Origin: PoT sp049331405
Lineage (GTDB): Bacteria; Planctomycetota; Planctomycetia; Isosphaerales; Isosphaeraceae
Direction: 5' to 3'
NCBI RefSeq assembly: GCF_049331405.1
Contig: NZ_CP186274.1
Location: 9,672,001 to 9,736,000 of the forward strand
DNA: 64,000 nt
A model generated the notes under the pieces. It had not been told where the DNA came from and searched no databases. It saw only the letters and a list, made by a program, of their open reading frames with translations. A program made the translations under genes and the position numbers. Below are positions 26,528 to 35,181 of this stretch, in pieces (position 1 is the first letter of the stretch; the number at the start of each line of letters is the position of its first letter).

Positions 26528-27394
26528 GATTCTCGTTCTCTTGCCGGGCACGATGGGGGGTTAAGTCCGCCTGAGGGGCAGATGCCGACGCCTACCTCTG
26601 GCCTCGGCGAGCCCTGGAACTCGATCGCGCGGGCGGAAACCTGTCGGTTTATCGCGACGAATCGCCGAAACGTGCACGCGCACCGGCCCGGCGTCGGGGC
26701 CGACGACAATCGTGCTCACGAACCCCATCACGGGAATGCGGCACGCGTCAAAGGACGCGCGAGGCATTCAATCGTCTCGCCTCATTCGAGCGAATCAATC
26801 AACTGAGCATGCGTGGAACATCGCCGTTCGTCCCATATCCAACAGGCTCGGACCCACTCACCCTGGTGGAGCTCGCTCGCGATCACAAATGAAATCAAAA
26901 GCGTCCGTGGAAAGGAGTTCTTTAGGAGTCGGCGTTATCCCCTCCGATCCTGTCCCACCTTTTCGAGAAAATGACTCAGGATTCACGGGCCATCGCGAGC
27001 CTCTCAGCGGTCCTGGCATGCCCTGATTCCGGGAGAGGCCTGCCGGGAAGAGATGCACACAGCTTCGCGCATTCCTGGGCGCCGCCATGTGAACGCACTT
27101 CGTTTTATTCCAATCATGCATTCTTGTTCTCGTGAACATTGCGAATCCTGAAGGCCCCTCCCGGCGCGTCCAGGCATCCGGCAGGATCGAGAGGGATCGC
27201 CGTCGGGTCGACCCGCACCTCCATGAACGTATGCAAGGACCCGTTCGGCGCCCGGGGGGGAAGTTCGGCAAGCATCGCCGATCGGTCGCGTGGGGCGACT
27301 CGCCGGCTCGTGTCTTGAGGCGAAGCACCGGGGGCCCTACAATGGTGGGGCTATCGCGACCGTGGAATGAGCGGCTCTGTGAGGGAGGTGTGCC
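26528..27394. other. Long non-coding divergent region, 867 bases
   Basis: The largest gap in the window, between the small peptide (minus) and larE (plus). It is more AT-rich than its surroundings at about 26790-26960 and 27080-27140. No frame shows planctomycete codon bias. It holds an inverted repeat TGTTC-N4-GAACA at 27125-27138 and the larE ribosome binding site GAGGGAGG near 27381-27388. Room exists for a small RNA or an undetected short gene. Confidence 0.5.
27125..27138. promoter_or_regulatory. Inverted repeat upstream of larE, possible operator
   Basis: TGTTC and GAACA arms around a 4-base spacer, 257 bases before the larE start in an AT-richer patch. The arms are short, so this is only a weak operator candidate. 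Confidence 0.2.
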
Positions 27395-28267
27395 TTGAGC
27401 GCGTGGAACGACCCCGAACTGAGCGCCTGTCGCGACCGATTGGTCGAAACCTTGCGGGGTTACGGGCGGGTGGCCGTCGCCTACTCCGGTGGCGTGGACA
27501 GCACCGTCGTCGCCAAGGCGGCGCAGATCGCCCTGGGCGACGCAACCGTCGCGGTGACCGCCGTCTCCGACAGCCTGGCCGCCGGCGAGCTCGAGGAAGC
27601 CGAGGAACTCGCCCGCCGGATCGGGATCCGGCATCGGGTGATCCGCACCGAGGAGTTCGCGGATCCGAACTACCTGCGAAACGGCACCGACCGCTGCTAC
27701 TTCTGCAAGAGCGAGCTCTACGGGCGGCTCTCGGGCCTCCTGGGAGAACTCGGGGTCGACGCGATCGCCTCGGGCGCCAACACCGACGACGCGGGGGACC
27801 ACCGCCCCGGCATGAAGGCCGCCGGCGAGAACGGCGTGCGGCACCCGCTCCAGGAGTGCGGCCTGGGCAAGGCCGAGGTCCGCGCCCTGGCCAAGGCCTG
27901 GGACCTGCCCACGTGGGACAAGCCGGCGACCCCCTGCCTTTCGAGCCGGGTGGCCTACGGCGAATCCGTGACGCCGGAACGCGTCAAGATGATCGACCAG
28001 GCCGAGCAGTGGCTGCGGGCCCAGGGGATGCGCATCGTCCGCGTCCGCTACCACAAGGGGGACATGGCCCGGATCGAGGTGCCCCTGGAGGAACTCCCCA
28101 GGCTCGCCACCGTCGAGATGCGCGAGCGCCTGATCCCGGCCTTCCGCGAGTTCGGCTTCAAGTTCGTGACCCTCGACCTCGAAGGGTTCCGATCCGGGAG
28201 CCTGAACACGCTCGTCCCGCTCGACAAGCTCGTGCGCCCGGCCGCGCTCAACGTCGTCCAGGCCTGA
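27395..28267 (+). CDS. larE: LarE-type ATP-dependent sacrificial sulfur transferase
   Basis: Adds sulfur to the pyridinium dicarboxylate precursor of the nickel-pincer nucleotide (NPN) cofactor. In the established mechanism a cysteine of the enzyme is the sulfur donor and becomes dehydroalanine. 290 residues from a TTG start with GAGGGAGG upstream. PP-loop SGGVDST at 31-37; CYFCK at 101-105; the sacrificial cysteine at 181 in ATPCLSSRVAYG, equivalent to Cys176 of the Lactiplantibacillus enzyme. LarB and LarC, needed for the other cofactor steps, are not in the window, whereas a LarA-type enzyme lies 7 kb away (35182-36549). Strong family match. Confidence 0.93.
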   Translation: MSAWNDPELSACRDRLVETLRGYGRVAVAYSGGVDSTVVAKAAQIALGDATVAVTAVSDSLAAGELEEAEELARRIGIRHRVIRTEEFADPNYLRNGTDRCYFCKSELYGRLSGLLGELGVDAIASGANTDDAGDHRPGMKAAGENGVRHPLQECGLGKAEVRALAKAWDLPTWDKPATPCLSSRVAYGESVTPERVKMIDQAEQWLRAQGMRIVRVRYHKGDMARIEVPLEELPRLATVEMRERLIPAFREFGFKFVTLDLEGFRSGSLNTLVPLDKLVRPAALNVVQA

Positions 28268-28341
28268 GGCCTCACCGCGTCCCGGATCGGGTCGTCGATT
28301 CCCCCTTTTTTTTGGCGTTTCGAGAGTGGAAGGGTAGCCTC

Positions 28342-28845
28342 GTGCCTCGAGTGACCTGCCGCTGCGGCCATACCCTGAGCGTCCCGGCCGACGGCCCCGA
28401 GCGGGTCGTCTGCCCGAAGTGCGACGCGCGCATCAAGGTCCGTCGGAGCACGCCAGTGGCTCAGTCCCCCGACCCGGATTCGTTCATCCGGTTCTCGTGC
28501 CCCTGCGGGCGCAGGCTCAAGGTCAGGGCGACGGGGAACCCCCAGGCGGGCAAGTGCCCCGACTGCGGGCGGGTCGTCCCCGTCCCCACCTCAACGTCCA
28601 GCTCACTCCTGGCGACCTCTCATCCCGAGGCCAACACCGACGAGTTCAACGAGGCCGACCTCAAGATCCTCGACGAGTGGGCCCAGCGCCACGCCGGTAA
28701 GGGTGCGCCTGCCGCCCCGGCACCGGCCGCGACCGCCGCGGTCCGCGAGGAGGCCGGCCTGCGCCTCTGCCCGCGCTGCCGGAGGCCCGTCCACATGGGG
28801 GCCGTCGTCTGCCGGGAATGCGGGACCCACGTCCCGAAACGCTAA
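28342..28845 (+). CDS. Zinc-ribbon protein
   Basis: 167 residues from GTG 28342-28344 (GAAGG about ten bases upstream); the GTG nine bases later is an alternative. Three cysteine clusters: CRCGHTLSVP...CPKCDARIKV (N-terminal ribbon), CPCGRRLKV...CPDCGRVVPV (second) and CPRCRRPVHMGAVVCRECGTHV (C-terminal), each two CxxC knuckles apart from small variations. Similar tandem ribbons are common planctomycete regulatory or scaffold proteins. No nucleic-acid motif beyond the ribbons. 74 bases after larE, same strand; ends one base from the convergent VOC gene. Confidence 0.75.
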   Translation: MPRVTCRCGHTLSVPADGPERVVCPKCDARIKVRRSTPVAQSPDPDSFIRFSCPCGRRLKVRATGNPQAGKCPDCGRVVPVPTSTSSSLLATSHPEANTDEFNEADLKILDEWAQRHAGKGAPAAPAPAATAAVREEAGLRLCPRCRRPVHMGAVVCRECGTHVPKR

Positions 28846-28846
28846 C

Positions 28847-29254
28847 TCACGAGGCCGGTGGCGGGGCGGGGCAGAAGAGCGCCGCGACGGCCCCGGCCGG
28901 ATCCTCGATGACGCAGTAACGGCCCGCGCCGCCGGAGTCCCTGGGGCCCAGCAGGATCTTGCCACCGAGCTCCTGACAGAGGCGCGCGCTCGCGTCGAGG
29001 TCCTCGACCGTGATATAGACGAGCCAGGCCGGGGGCAGGCTGGCGTTCGTCCCGCGTGCGTGGCAGATCCCGGAGACGGGGGCCTCGCCTTCGTCGCCCG
29101 TCGCGGGGTGCATGCAGAAGTCGCTGTAACCCCCCATGTCGATCTCGGACGCGGTCCAGCCGACCACGGCCTTGTAGAAGTCGCGGACCTCCTCGGCATT
29201 CGGCACGGTGAGGTCGATCCAGCCGATCGTCCCGGGCTTGGGCGCCTGACTCAT
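28847..29254 (-). CDS. VOC-family (glyoxalase/bleomycin-resistance-like) protein
   Basis: 135 residues from ATG 29252-29254, with an excellent AAGGAGG seven bases upstream; the longer open frame is excluded by this site. The fold is the paired beta-alpha-beta-beta-beta VOC module: IGWIDLTVPNAEEVRDFYKAVVGW for the first half and WLVYITVEDLDASARLCQEL followed by YCVIEDPAGAVAALFCP for the second. Similar proteins bind a metal and a small ligand. Substrate unknown. Confidence 0.88.
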   Translation of the reverse strand: MSQAPKPGTIGWIDLTVPNAEEVRDFYKAVVGWTASEIDMGGYSDFCMHPATGDEGEAPVSGICHARGTNASLPPAWLVYITVEDLDASARLCQELGGKILLGPRDSGGAGRYCVIEDPAGAVAALFCPAPPPAS

Positions 29255-29411
29255 CCGGAATCCTCCTTGGGCGATCTCTATGACCTGAAGAGAGGTTGCC
29301 TTCATGGCGGGGGAGGCCGCCGGGGGGCCGAAGCAGAGTATCGCGGCTTGGGCCCGCCCCATGCCGAACTCGAACCGAGATCGGCATGGAGCCGGGCGAG
29401 GTCCTGTCCGC

Positions 29412-30923
29412 TCAGGCCGAGAGGAGCTTGGCGAACTTGGCCTGGGCCCCTTCCCAGACGTCGGTCTGGCGGGGTTCGAAGACGGTCACGGGGAACGACC
29501 GGGCGACGATCTCGCGGGCGTCGGCGAGGGTGCCGATCCGGCCTCGGCCCATCGCCTGGAGCAGGACGTTGCCGGCCGCGGTCGCCTCGACCGGCCCGGC
29601 GAGGACCATCCGGCCGCAGGCGTCCGCCGTGAACTGGCAGAGCAGGGTGTTGCGGGCCCCGCCGCCGACGACGTGGATCGTCTTGATCGGGCCGCCGATG
29701 ATCTTCTCGAGTCGCTCGATCGTCCAGCGATACTTGAGCGCCAGGCTCTCGAGGGCGCAGCGGACGAACTCCCCCTCGTCCTGCGGGACCGGCTGGCCGG
29801 TCTTCTTGCAGAAAGCCGCAATCCGGGTGGGCATGTCGCCCGGGGCGAGGAACGACGTGTCGTCGGGGTCGACCAAGGCCGTGAAGGGTTTGGCCGCCTC
29901 CGCCTTGCTGAGCAGCTCGTCGTACGAGAACTCGCGCCCGGCGCGGGCCCAGGTCCGGCGGCACTCCTGGACGAGCCAGAGGCCCATGATGTTCTTGAGC
30001 AGGCGGGTCGTGCCGACGACGCCCCCCTCGTTCGTGAAGTTCCCTTCGAGCGTCTCGGCGGTGATGATCGGCTTGGGGACCTCCACGCCGAGCAGCGACC
30101 ACGTCCCGGAGCTGAGGTAGCACCAGTCGGGAGGGCCGATCACGTCGATGACCCCGGCGGGTCGGACCACCGGGACCGCCGCCACGGCGCTCGCCGTGTC
30201 GTGCGTCGCGGGGGCGAGCACGGTCAGGGTCTTGGAGATCCCGAGTTCCTCGGCCAGGGCCTTGCGGATCGGGCCGATCTCCGTGCCCGGGTCGATCAGC
30301 TCGGGCAGGATGTGACGCGGGAGGTCGAGGTCATTGCAGAGCGCATCCGACCAGGTGCCGGACCTCGGGTCGAGCAACTGAGTGGTCGACGCATCCGTCC
30401 GCTCGCCGGCCCGCCGCCCGGTGAGGAGCCAGGCGAAGAGGTCGGGGATCATCAGCATGGTCTCGGCGCTCTCGAGGAGCGGCGAGTTCGCCATCTTGAG
30501 CGCCAGGAGCTGATAGATCGTGTTGAACTGGAGGAACTGGAGCCCGGTGATCTCGTAGATCCGCTCGCGAGAGACGCGCCGGAAGGCGGCCTCGAGCATC
30601 CCCTCGGTCCGGGCGTCGCGGTAGTTGACCGGGTTGCCGAGCAGGGTGTCGCCGCGGCCGATCAGGCCGAAGTCGACCCCCCAGGTGTCCACGCCGACGC
30701 CGTCGAGGTCGGGGTAGGAGGCGGCCGCCTTGCGGAGCGCCGTCTTGGCCTCGTCGAAGAGCCGGGGGAGGTCCCAGTAGAGAGTGTCGAGCATCCGAAT
30801 CGGGCCGTTGGGGAAGCGGTGGATCTCCTCCAGGGCGAGCCGCTCGCCGTCAAACTTGCCCAGGAGTCCGCGGCCGCTCTCGGCGCCGTAGTCCAACGCT
30901 AGGTAATCGCTCGTCTTTGCCAT
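29412..30923 (-). CDS. rhaB: Rhamnulokinase
   Basis: FGGY-family sugar kinase that phosphorylates L-rhamnulose at C1 in rhamnose catabolism. 503 residues, normal length. Signature features: the N-terminal phosphate loop DYGAESGRGLLG, DTWGVDFGLI, GTWSLLGVEV, and the C-terminal FGGY-type VVGGGARNTLLCQFTADACGRMV. The HDTASAVAAVP and FTNEGG tracts are typical of rhamnulokinases rather than glycerol or xylulose kinases. No rhaA, rhaD or rhamnose regulator gene is present in the window, so the pathway partners lie elsewhere. The start codon ATG 30921-30923 has only a weak upstream site. Confidence 0.93.
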   Translation of the reverse strand: MAKTSDYLALDYGAESGRGLLGKFDGERLALEEIHRFPNGPIRMLDTLYWDLPRLFDEAKTALRKAAASYPDLDGVGVDTWGVDFGLIGRGDTLLGNPVNYRDARTEGMLEAAFRRVSRERIYEITGLQFLQFNTIYQLLALKMANSPLLESAETMLMIPDLFAWLLTGRRAGERTDASTTQLLDPRSGTWSDALCNDLDLPRHILPELIDPGTEIGPIRKALAEELGISKTLTVLAPATHDTASAVAAVPVVRPAGVIDVIGPPDWCYLSSGTWSLLGVEVPKPIITAETLEGNFTNEGGVVGTTRLLKNIMGLWLVQECRRTWARAGREFSYDELLSKAEAAKPFTALVDPDDTSFLAPGDMPTRIAAFCKKTGQPVPQDEGEFVRCALESLALKYRWTIERLEKIIGGPIKTIHVVGGGARNTLLCQFTADACGRMVLAGPVEATAAGNVLLQAMGRGRIGTLADAREIVARSFPVTVFEPRQTDVWEGAQAKFAKLLSA

Positions 30924-31355
30924 GGCGCAACACGATCTCTCGAACCCAATGATCCGGCCCGACCCTCACCGGGAACCCAAGCGCACAACCACCCGAGCCG
31001 GAGGATCACGATAGTTTCAAACGGGCAAGAAGTTCTGCGGCATTCGAAGGAAGTAGGTAGTCGGCTCTCGAGCGGCAGGCCGCGCGCCCCCGACCTCTCG
31101 CGGGTCAGCCCCGGCAACGCCACGCGATCCGGATCGACGATTCTCCCATCCGCACTTCCGGGCGCCCCATCATATACCCCAGCCAACCATCTCACAATGA
31201 GCCACGGCCGGCCCGGCGCGGGAACGTGCGGATCTCCGTGGCGGGGGCTACTGGATCTCGCCCCGATGCGCCGGTCTCCTCCCCGATTGCATGATCAAGG
31301 TGGATACGTTTTGATAATATTGACCGCCGACTCCAACCCCTCCGGGAGCCGCTCG
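30924..31355. other. Divergent intergenic region, 432 bases
   Basis: Separates rhaB (minus) from a small membrane protein (plus). An AT-rich segment (TTGATAATAT, 31311-31320) sits 35 bases before the small gene and may be part of its promoter. No repeat or RNA recognised. Confidence 0.4.
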
Positions 31356-31577
31356 ATGACGCCTCGACCCTGGATCAAGCCCGCCTTCTTCGTGCTGGTC
31401 GCCGCTCAGGCGCTCTTTGTGATCCTGGAACGCACGGGCGTGGGCCTGCCCATCCCGGCTCGGATCCTGGCGGGCGTCCGGGTCGCCATGGCCGTCCTGA
31501 TCCTCATCATCCTGGCCTACTGGACCATCCAGGAGCGACGATCGCACCGAGGGACCGACATCGAAGGTTCGAGTTGA
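31356..31577 (+). CDS. Small two-helix membrane protein
   Basis: 73 residues from ATG 31356 with GGGAG about seven bases upstream. Two hydrophobic helices (AFFVLVAAQALFVILE; ILAGVRVAMAVLILIILAYW) and a basic C-terminal tail (IQERRSHRG). No family named. It lies alone between rhaB and the convergent GGDEF gene. Confidence 0.58.
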   Translation: MTPRPWIKPAFFVLVAAQALFVILERTGVGLPIPARILAGVRVAMAVLILIILAYWTIQERRSHRGTDIEGSS

Positions 31578-31675
31578 ATGGCCTATGGGGTAGGCCTTGG
31601 CTCGCGCTTTTCTTAGGGCGTTCGGTCCAACGTCGTTGTCGAACCTGGGTCAGGGTGGATGCGAAGCGAGGCGGG

Positions 31676-32833
31676 TCAGCCGACTCGGGAGGGGAAACGG
31701 ATGCGCTTCTCGGCATACATCGAGGCGTCGGCCTTGCGCAGGAGGTGCGTCGCGTCGTCGACGTCCTCGGGGAACATGGCGACCCCGCAGCTCACAGAGA
31801 GCATGACGCGGTTGCCGTCCAGGTTGGCCTCGGCGTTGACGACCTCCCGGATGCGCCTGACGAGCCTCGCCACCTCGTCACGCGAGTTCACGTTCTCCAG
31901 CAGGAGGGCGAATTCGTCACCGGCGAGCCGGGCCAGGCAATCGGTGCGACGCACGACCCCGGAGATGCGGTCGGCGACGACCCTCAGGGCCTCGTCTCCC
32001 GCCTCGTGGCCGAATCGGTCGTTGATCCCCTTGAAGCCGTTGAGATCCATGTAGACGAGGGCCAGGCGTTGCCTCCGCAGGGACGCTCGCAGCATCGCCC
32101 GGGAGTAACACTGCTCGAAATGGCGTCGATTCGACAGGTTCGTCAGGTGATCGACCATGACGAGCGACTCGATCTCGCGTCGCAGCCTCAGGTTGATCGA
32201 GACGAAAATGCCGAGGACCGCGAGGGCCGTCGAGAGGCTGATCCCCAGGGCCACGAAGATCTCCACGGGGTTCGTCGGGTTAGCCTCGGCCCCCATGTCG
32301 GTCATCAGCGCAAATCCCGTGCGGAATGACAGTAACAGGGCATCCACCCCCACGGCCAGCGCCGTCCCCCAGTAGGCCGGGCGGTCACCCGGCGGGACGT
32401 CCCCGGCCATCGCCACCGCCCCCCGGAACATGATCACGGCCAGCCACCACGAGACCGAGGCGATGCGACACGCCGTATCTTCCAACACGAACAGGGAATA
32501 GGCGCAACCCGAGAGGGACGCCAATGTCCCGATCGTGAGGAACGGCCCCGACATGGGCGGCCGTCCCCGGAAGACCCGCAGGCCCTGGCAGATGGCCAGG
32601 ACGCCGAAGAGGAATGCGGCATGAGTCAGGAAAATGACCCAGTCCTCCGGGAAGTACTCCCGGATGACGATCGAGAGGAACGCCATCGCCAGCAGGAGGA
32701 TTCCCGCCCCGCACTGCCCGATGCCGGGGATGTTCCGGTTGGCAAAGGAAATCGCCAGGGTGACGAGGCCCACCATCGCCAGATAACACGAAAATACGAC
32801 AAATATCTCCTGCATGTGTATATTTGAAAGCAT
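31676..32833 (-). CDS. Membrane diguanylate cyclase (GGDEF domain)
   Basis: 385 residues: six or seven hydrophobic helices over residues 8-215 (MQEIFVVFSCYLAMVGLVTL onward) form an integral sensor. It then has a GGDEF domain starting MVDHLTNLSNRRHFEQ with YMDLNGFKGINDRFGHEAGD and signature AGDEF, a common functional variant. An RRTD I-site sits five residues before AGDEF, so product inhibition is expected. It should make c-di-GMP in response to an unidentified membrane signal. The start is ATG 32831-32833, one codon after a GTG. Confidence 0.9.
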   Translation of the reverse strand: MLSNIHMQEIFVVFSCYLAMVGLVTLAISFANRNIPGIGQCGAGILLLAMAFLSIVIREYFPEDWVIFLTHAAFLFGVLAICQGLRVFRGRPPMSGPFLTIGTLASLSGCAYSLFVLEDTACRIASVSWWLAVIMFRGAVAMAGDVPPGDRPAYWGTALAVGVDALLLSFRTGFALMTDMGAEANPTNPVEIFVALGISLSTALAVLGIFVSINLRLRREIESLVMVDHLTNLSNRRHFEQCYSRAMLRASLRRQRLALVYMDLNGFKGINDRFGHEAGDEALRVVADRISGVVRRTDCLARLAGDEFALLLENVNSRDEVARLVRRIREVVNAEANLDGNRVMLSVSCGVAMFPEDVDDATHLLRKADASMYAEKRIRFPSRVG

Positions 32834-33124
32834 CACCGTATTCCCTATTATCGGCCTTGATTAATGGAGCTTAGGTTCTCAATCATAGGACAACTTTTAC
32901 CCGCCGGGAAGTAAAATAGGAAGTCTGGGAAAATCTCCGCGAATCCCCGGTGAGGGAATCCCCCACGCCGGCATTCCTGTATAAGACAGCGGAAGTCCGC
33001 CTCACAGCGGAAAGCCTGCGGGATCGCGTGCTTTCTCGACCGGGCTCAAGCATTCCGCATCGGGGATGGGCAGGGCCGGACGGTGCCTGTCGTCATCGCG
33101 GCCCGGCGGGTCGCGGAGACGGGC

Positions 33125-34090
33125 TCAGGCGACGCGTGCGGTCATGCCTCGCCAGTAGGCGAGCATGTCTTCGAGGGTCTGGGCGATCGAGAATCGGGGT
33201 TCCCAGCCGGTCGAGGCGCGGAGCTTGGACGAGTCGGCGATGAGCAGCGGCTGGTCGACGGGGCGGACGAGCGCCTGATCGATGAAGACGTCGACCGGGG
33301 TGTGAGTCAGGGAGGTGAGGGTCGCCAGGGCGTCGGCGATCTTGGTCCCCTGGCCGGTGCCGATGTTGTAGATCTCGCCCGGCTGCCCCTTCTCGGCCAG
33401 GATCAGGTAGGCGCGTACGACGTCGCGGACGTCGGTGAAGTCGCGGACGACCTCGAGGTTCCCGACCTCGACGCGGGCCTTGCGCCCGGCCTCCACCTCG
33501 GCGACCTGCCTCGCCAGGGCGCTCAGCACGTACATGGACGCCTGGCGAGGGCCGGCGTGGTTGAACGGGCGGGCCATGACCACGTCGGTGCCGTGCGAGA
33601 GGTAGTGCTGGACGCCGAGCAGGTCGGCCGCCCCCTTGCTCGCGGAGTAGGCGTTGTTCGGGCGCAAGGGGCAGGCCTCGGAGACGGGCAGGTGCTCGGG
33701 GGCCGGGTTGCCGTAGCAGACGCCCGAGCCGACCAGCACGATCCGAGGCTTGAGGCCCGAGGCCTTCACGGCCTCGAGCAGGGTGAACGTCCCGCCCAGG
33801 TTGAGGTCCCAGGTGCCCCGGGGGTCGGCGACGCTCCTCTGCGGGTTCGACTGCGCGGCGAGGTGGTAGACGACCTCGGGCTTCGTGCGGGCGAGCAGGG
33901 CGGCCAGTTCATCCGTGCCCGCGGTCGCGAGGTCGATGCGCTCGAGCGGGACCATCGACGAGAGCCCGGCCAGTTCCTCGGGCCAGCGCCCCGAGGCGGA
34001 GAGCCCCACGACCTCGTCCCCCGCCTCGATCAGGTGCTCGGCCAGGTGCCCGCCGACAAACCCCGTGATTCCGGTCGCTAAGACACGCAT
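33125..34090 (-). CDS. NAD(P)-dependent sugar epimerase/dehydratase, GDP-6-deoxy-D-mannose reductase-like
   Basis: 321-residue extended short-chain dehydrogenase. TGITGFVGGHL is the N-terminal dinucleotide motif (Gly-x-x-Gly-x-x-Gly), LAAQSNPQRSVADPRGTWDLN the central part, and S...YSASKGAAD supplies the catalytic Ser-Tyr-Lys. The phrase RPFNHAGPRQ and the mid-domain sequence resemble the RMD/GMD group that makes or reduces GDP-4-keto-6-deoxymannose. It would supply an activated deoxy-sugar for surface glycans, perhaps connected to rhamnose-type metabolism since rhaB is near, but that link is inferred. Other epimerase specificities cannot be excluded. Confidence 0.82.
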   Translation of the reverse strand: MRVLATGITGFVGGHLAEHLIEAGDEVVGLSASGRWPEELAGLSSMVPLERIDLATAGTDELAALLARTKPEVVYHLAAQSNPQRSVADPRGTWDLNLGGTFTLLEAVKASGLKPRIVLVGSGVCYGNPAPEHLPVSEACPLRPNNAYSASKGAADLLGVQHYLSHGTDVVMARPFNHAGPRQASMYVLSALARQVAEVEAGRKARVEVGNLEVVRDFTDVRDVVRAYLILAEKGQPGEIYNIGTGQGTKIADALATLTSLTHTPVDVFIDQALVRPVDQPLLIADSSKLRASTGWEPRFSIAQTLEDMLAYWRGMTARVA

Positions 34091-34242
34091 CGACGAGCCT
34101 CGAATCCCTGAGTATTTCGCGCGGACGCCGCCCCATCCGGACGCCCGACGATCCTTCGCCGCCGTGGGAGAGGCATCACCTTAGCCGCGACAGGGAGAGT
34201 CTGCAACCGCCGTTGTCGCCGGGGACGACGACGAACGGCCGC

Positions 34243-35004
34243 TCAGACGCGGTAGAGCCGCCCCTGGTGCAGGGGCTCGATCTGGCTCGATTCGAGGTCG
34301 AAGTCGTCGGAGTAGTGGATCAGGCGCATCTTGTCGCGGACCGACGAGGGGAGGGCGATCAGCTTCTCGTACGGCGTGTGGACGGGGGACTCGGCGTGCA
34401 TCGTGACCTCATGCACGATCAGGTCGGCCTCGGCGAGCCAGTCGATGAGGTCGGGGTCGAAGGCCGTGTCGGCGCTGAAGGCGAGGGTCCGGCCGCCGGC
34501 CTTGATGCGGAAGGCGGTCGTCGGGACCGGGTGGATCGTGGGGCGGCACTCGATCGCGAACTTCCCCGAGGTCACGGCGCTCGTCTCCGAAAGCGCCTGG
34601 AGGTCGAAGAAGTCGGAGAGTTCGAACGTCAAGGGGGGCTTCGACCGGTCGATGAGCATCTCCCCCATCCCGGCGGAGAGGAGCCCCGACCAGAGCTTGG
34701 CCGAGACTGTCGGATGCATCAGGAGCTGGGCCCGACGCTTGAGGATGAAATAGCTGTAAAAGCCGTAATCCTCGAGCCCCGAGCAATGGTCGGCGTGCAG
34801 GTGGCTGACGGCCAGGGCGCTGATGCGGTCGAGGTCGAGCGGGATGCCGGCCGCCTCAGAGCCCTCGATCAGCATCTTGCGGATCGGGTGGGGGCACTCC
34901 AATAGGAGCCATTCCCCGTCCACGCCGACGACCATCGAGGCGGTGTAGCGCCGCCCGGCAAAGGCTTCCCCGACCCCCAGCGGAATCAAAGAGACTTCAC
35001 TCAT
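34243..35004 (-). CDS. Metallo-beta-lactamase-fold hydrolase
   Basis: 253 residues with the MBL signature HLHADHCSGLEDYGFYS (HxHxDH) near residue 68, a conserved aspartate in LAFSADTAFDPDLIDWL and a late histidine in LIHYSDDFD. The short size and missing extra domains point to the RNase Z-like/cyclic-phosphodiesterase or general hydrolase groups, but no exosite for tRNA is seen. Substrate unknown. It lies between the epimerase and the larA-like gene, all on the minus strand, with gaps of about 150-180 bases. Confidence 0.85.
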   Translation of the reverse strand: MSEVSLIPLGVGEAFAGRRYTASMVVGVDGEWLLLECPHPIRKMLIEGSEAAGIPLDLDRISALAVSHLHADHCSGLEDYGFYSYFILKRRAQLLMHPTVSAKLWSGLLSAGMGEMLIDRSKPPLTFELSDFFDLQALSETSAVTSGKFAIECRPTIHPVPTTAFRIKAGGRTLAFSADTAFDPDLIDWLAEADLIVHEVTMHAESPVHTPYEKLIALPSSVRDKMRLIHYSDDFDLESSQIEPLHQGRLYRV

Positions 35005-35181
35005 CGTGGATCTCGTGGATCAAGGCCGGGGACTTCTCACCCGGTATGCGGAGGCCGGCCGAAGGGTGCCCCACCCCTCGGCCTCGAGGGTCGATCGCCC
35101 ACCACCATCATACCGCGCCCCGGTCTCGCCGAACGAGAGTTGTCGGAGCTTCGAATTCCGTCGCGGTCCGACCCGAGTCGC

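Noticed and set aside
27125..27138. LexA-type SOS box before larE
   Set aside because: TGTTC-N4-GAACA is the reverse orientation of the GAAC-N4-GTTC box, and larE is not expected to be SOS-controlled.
34091..34110. tRNA-like TTCGAATCC-type string near the epimerase start
   Set aside because: A TCGAATCCC string occurs here and at about 5525-5532, but no acceptor, D or anticodon arms can be drawn around either.
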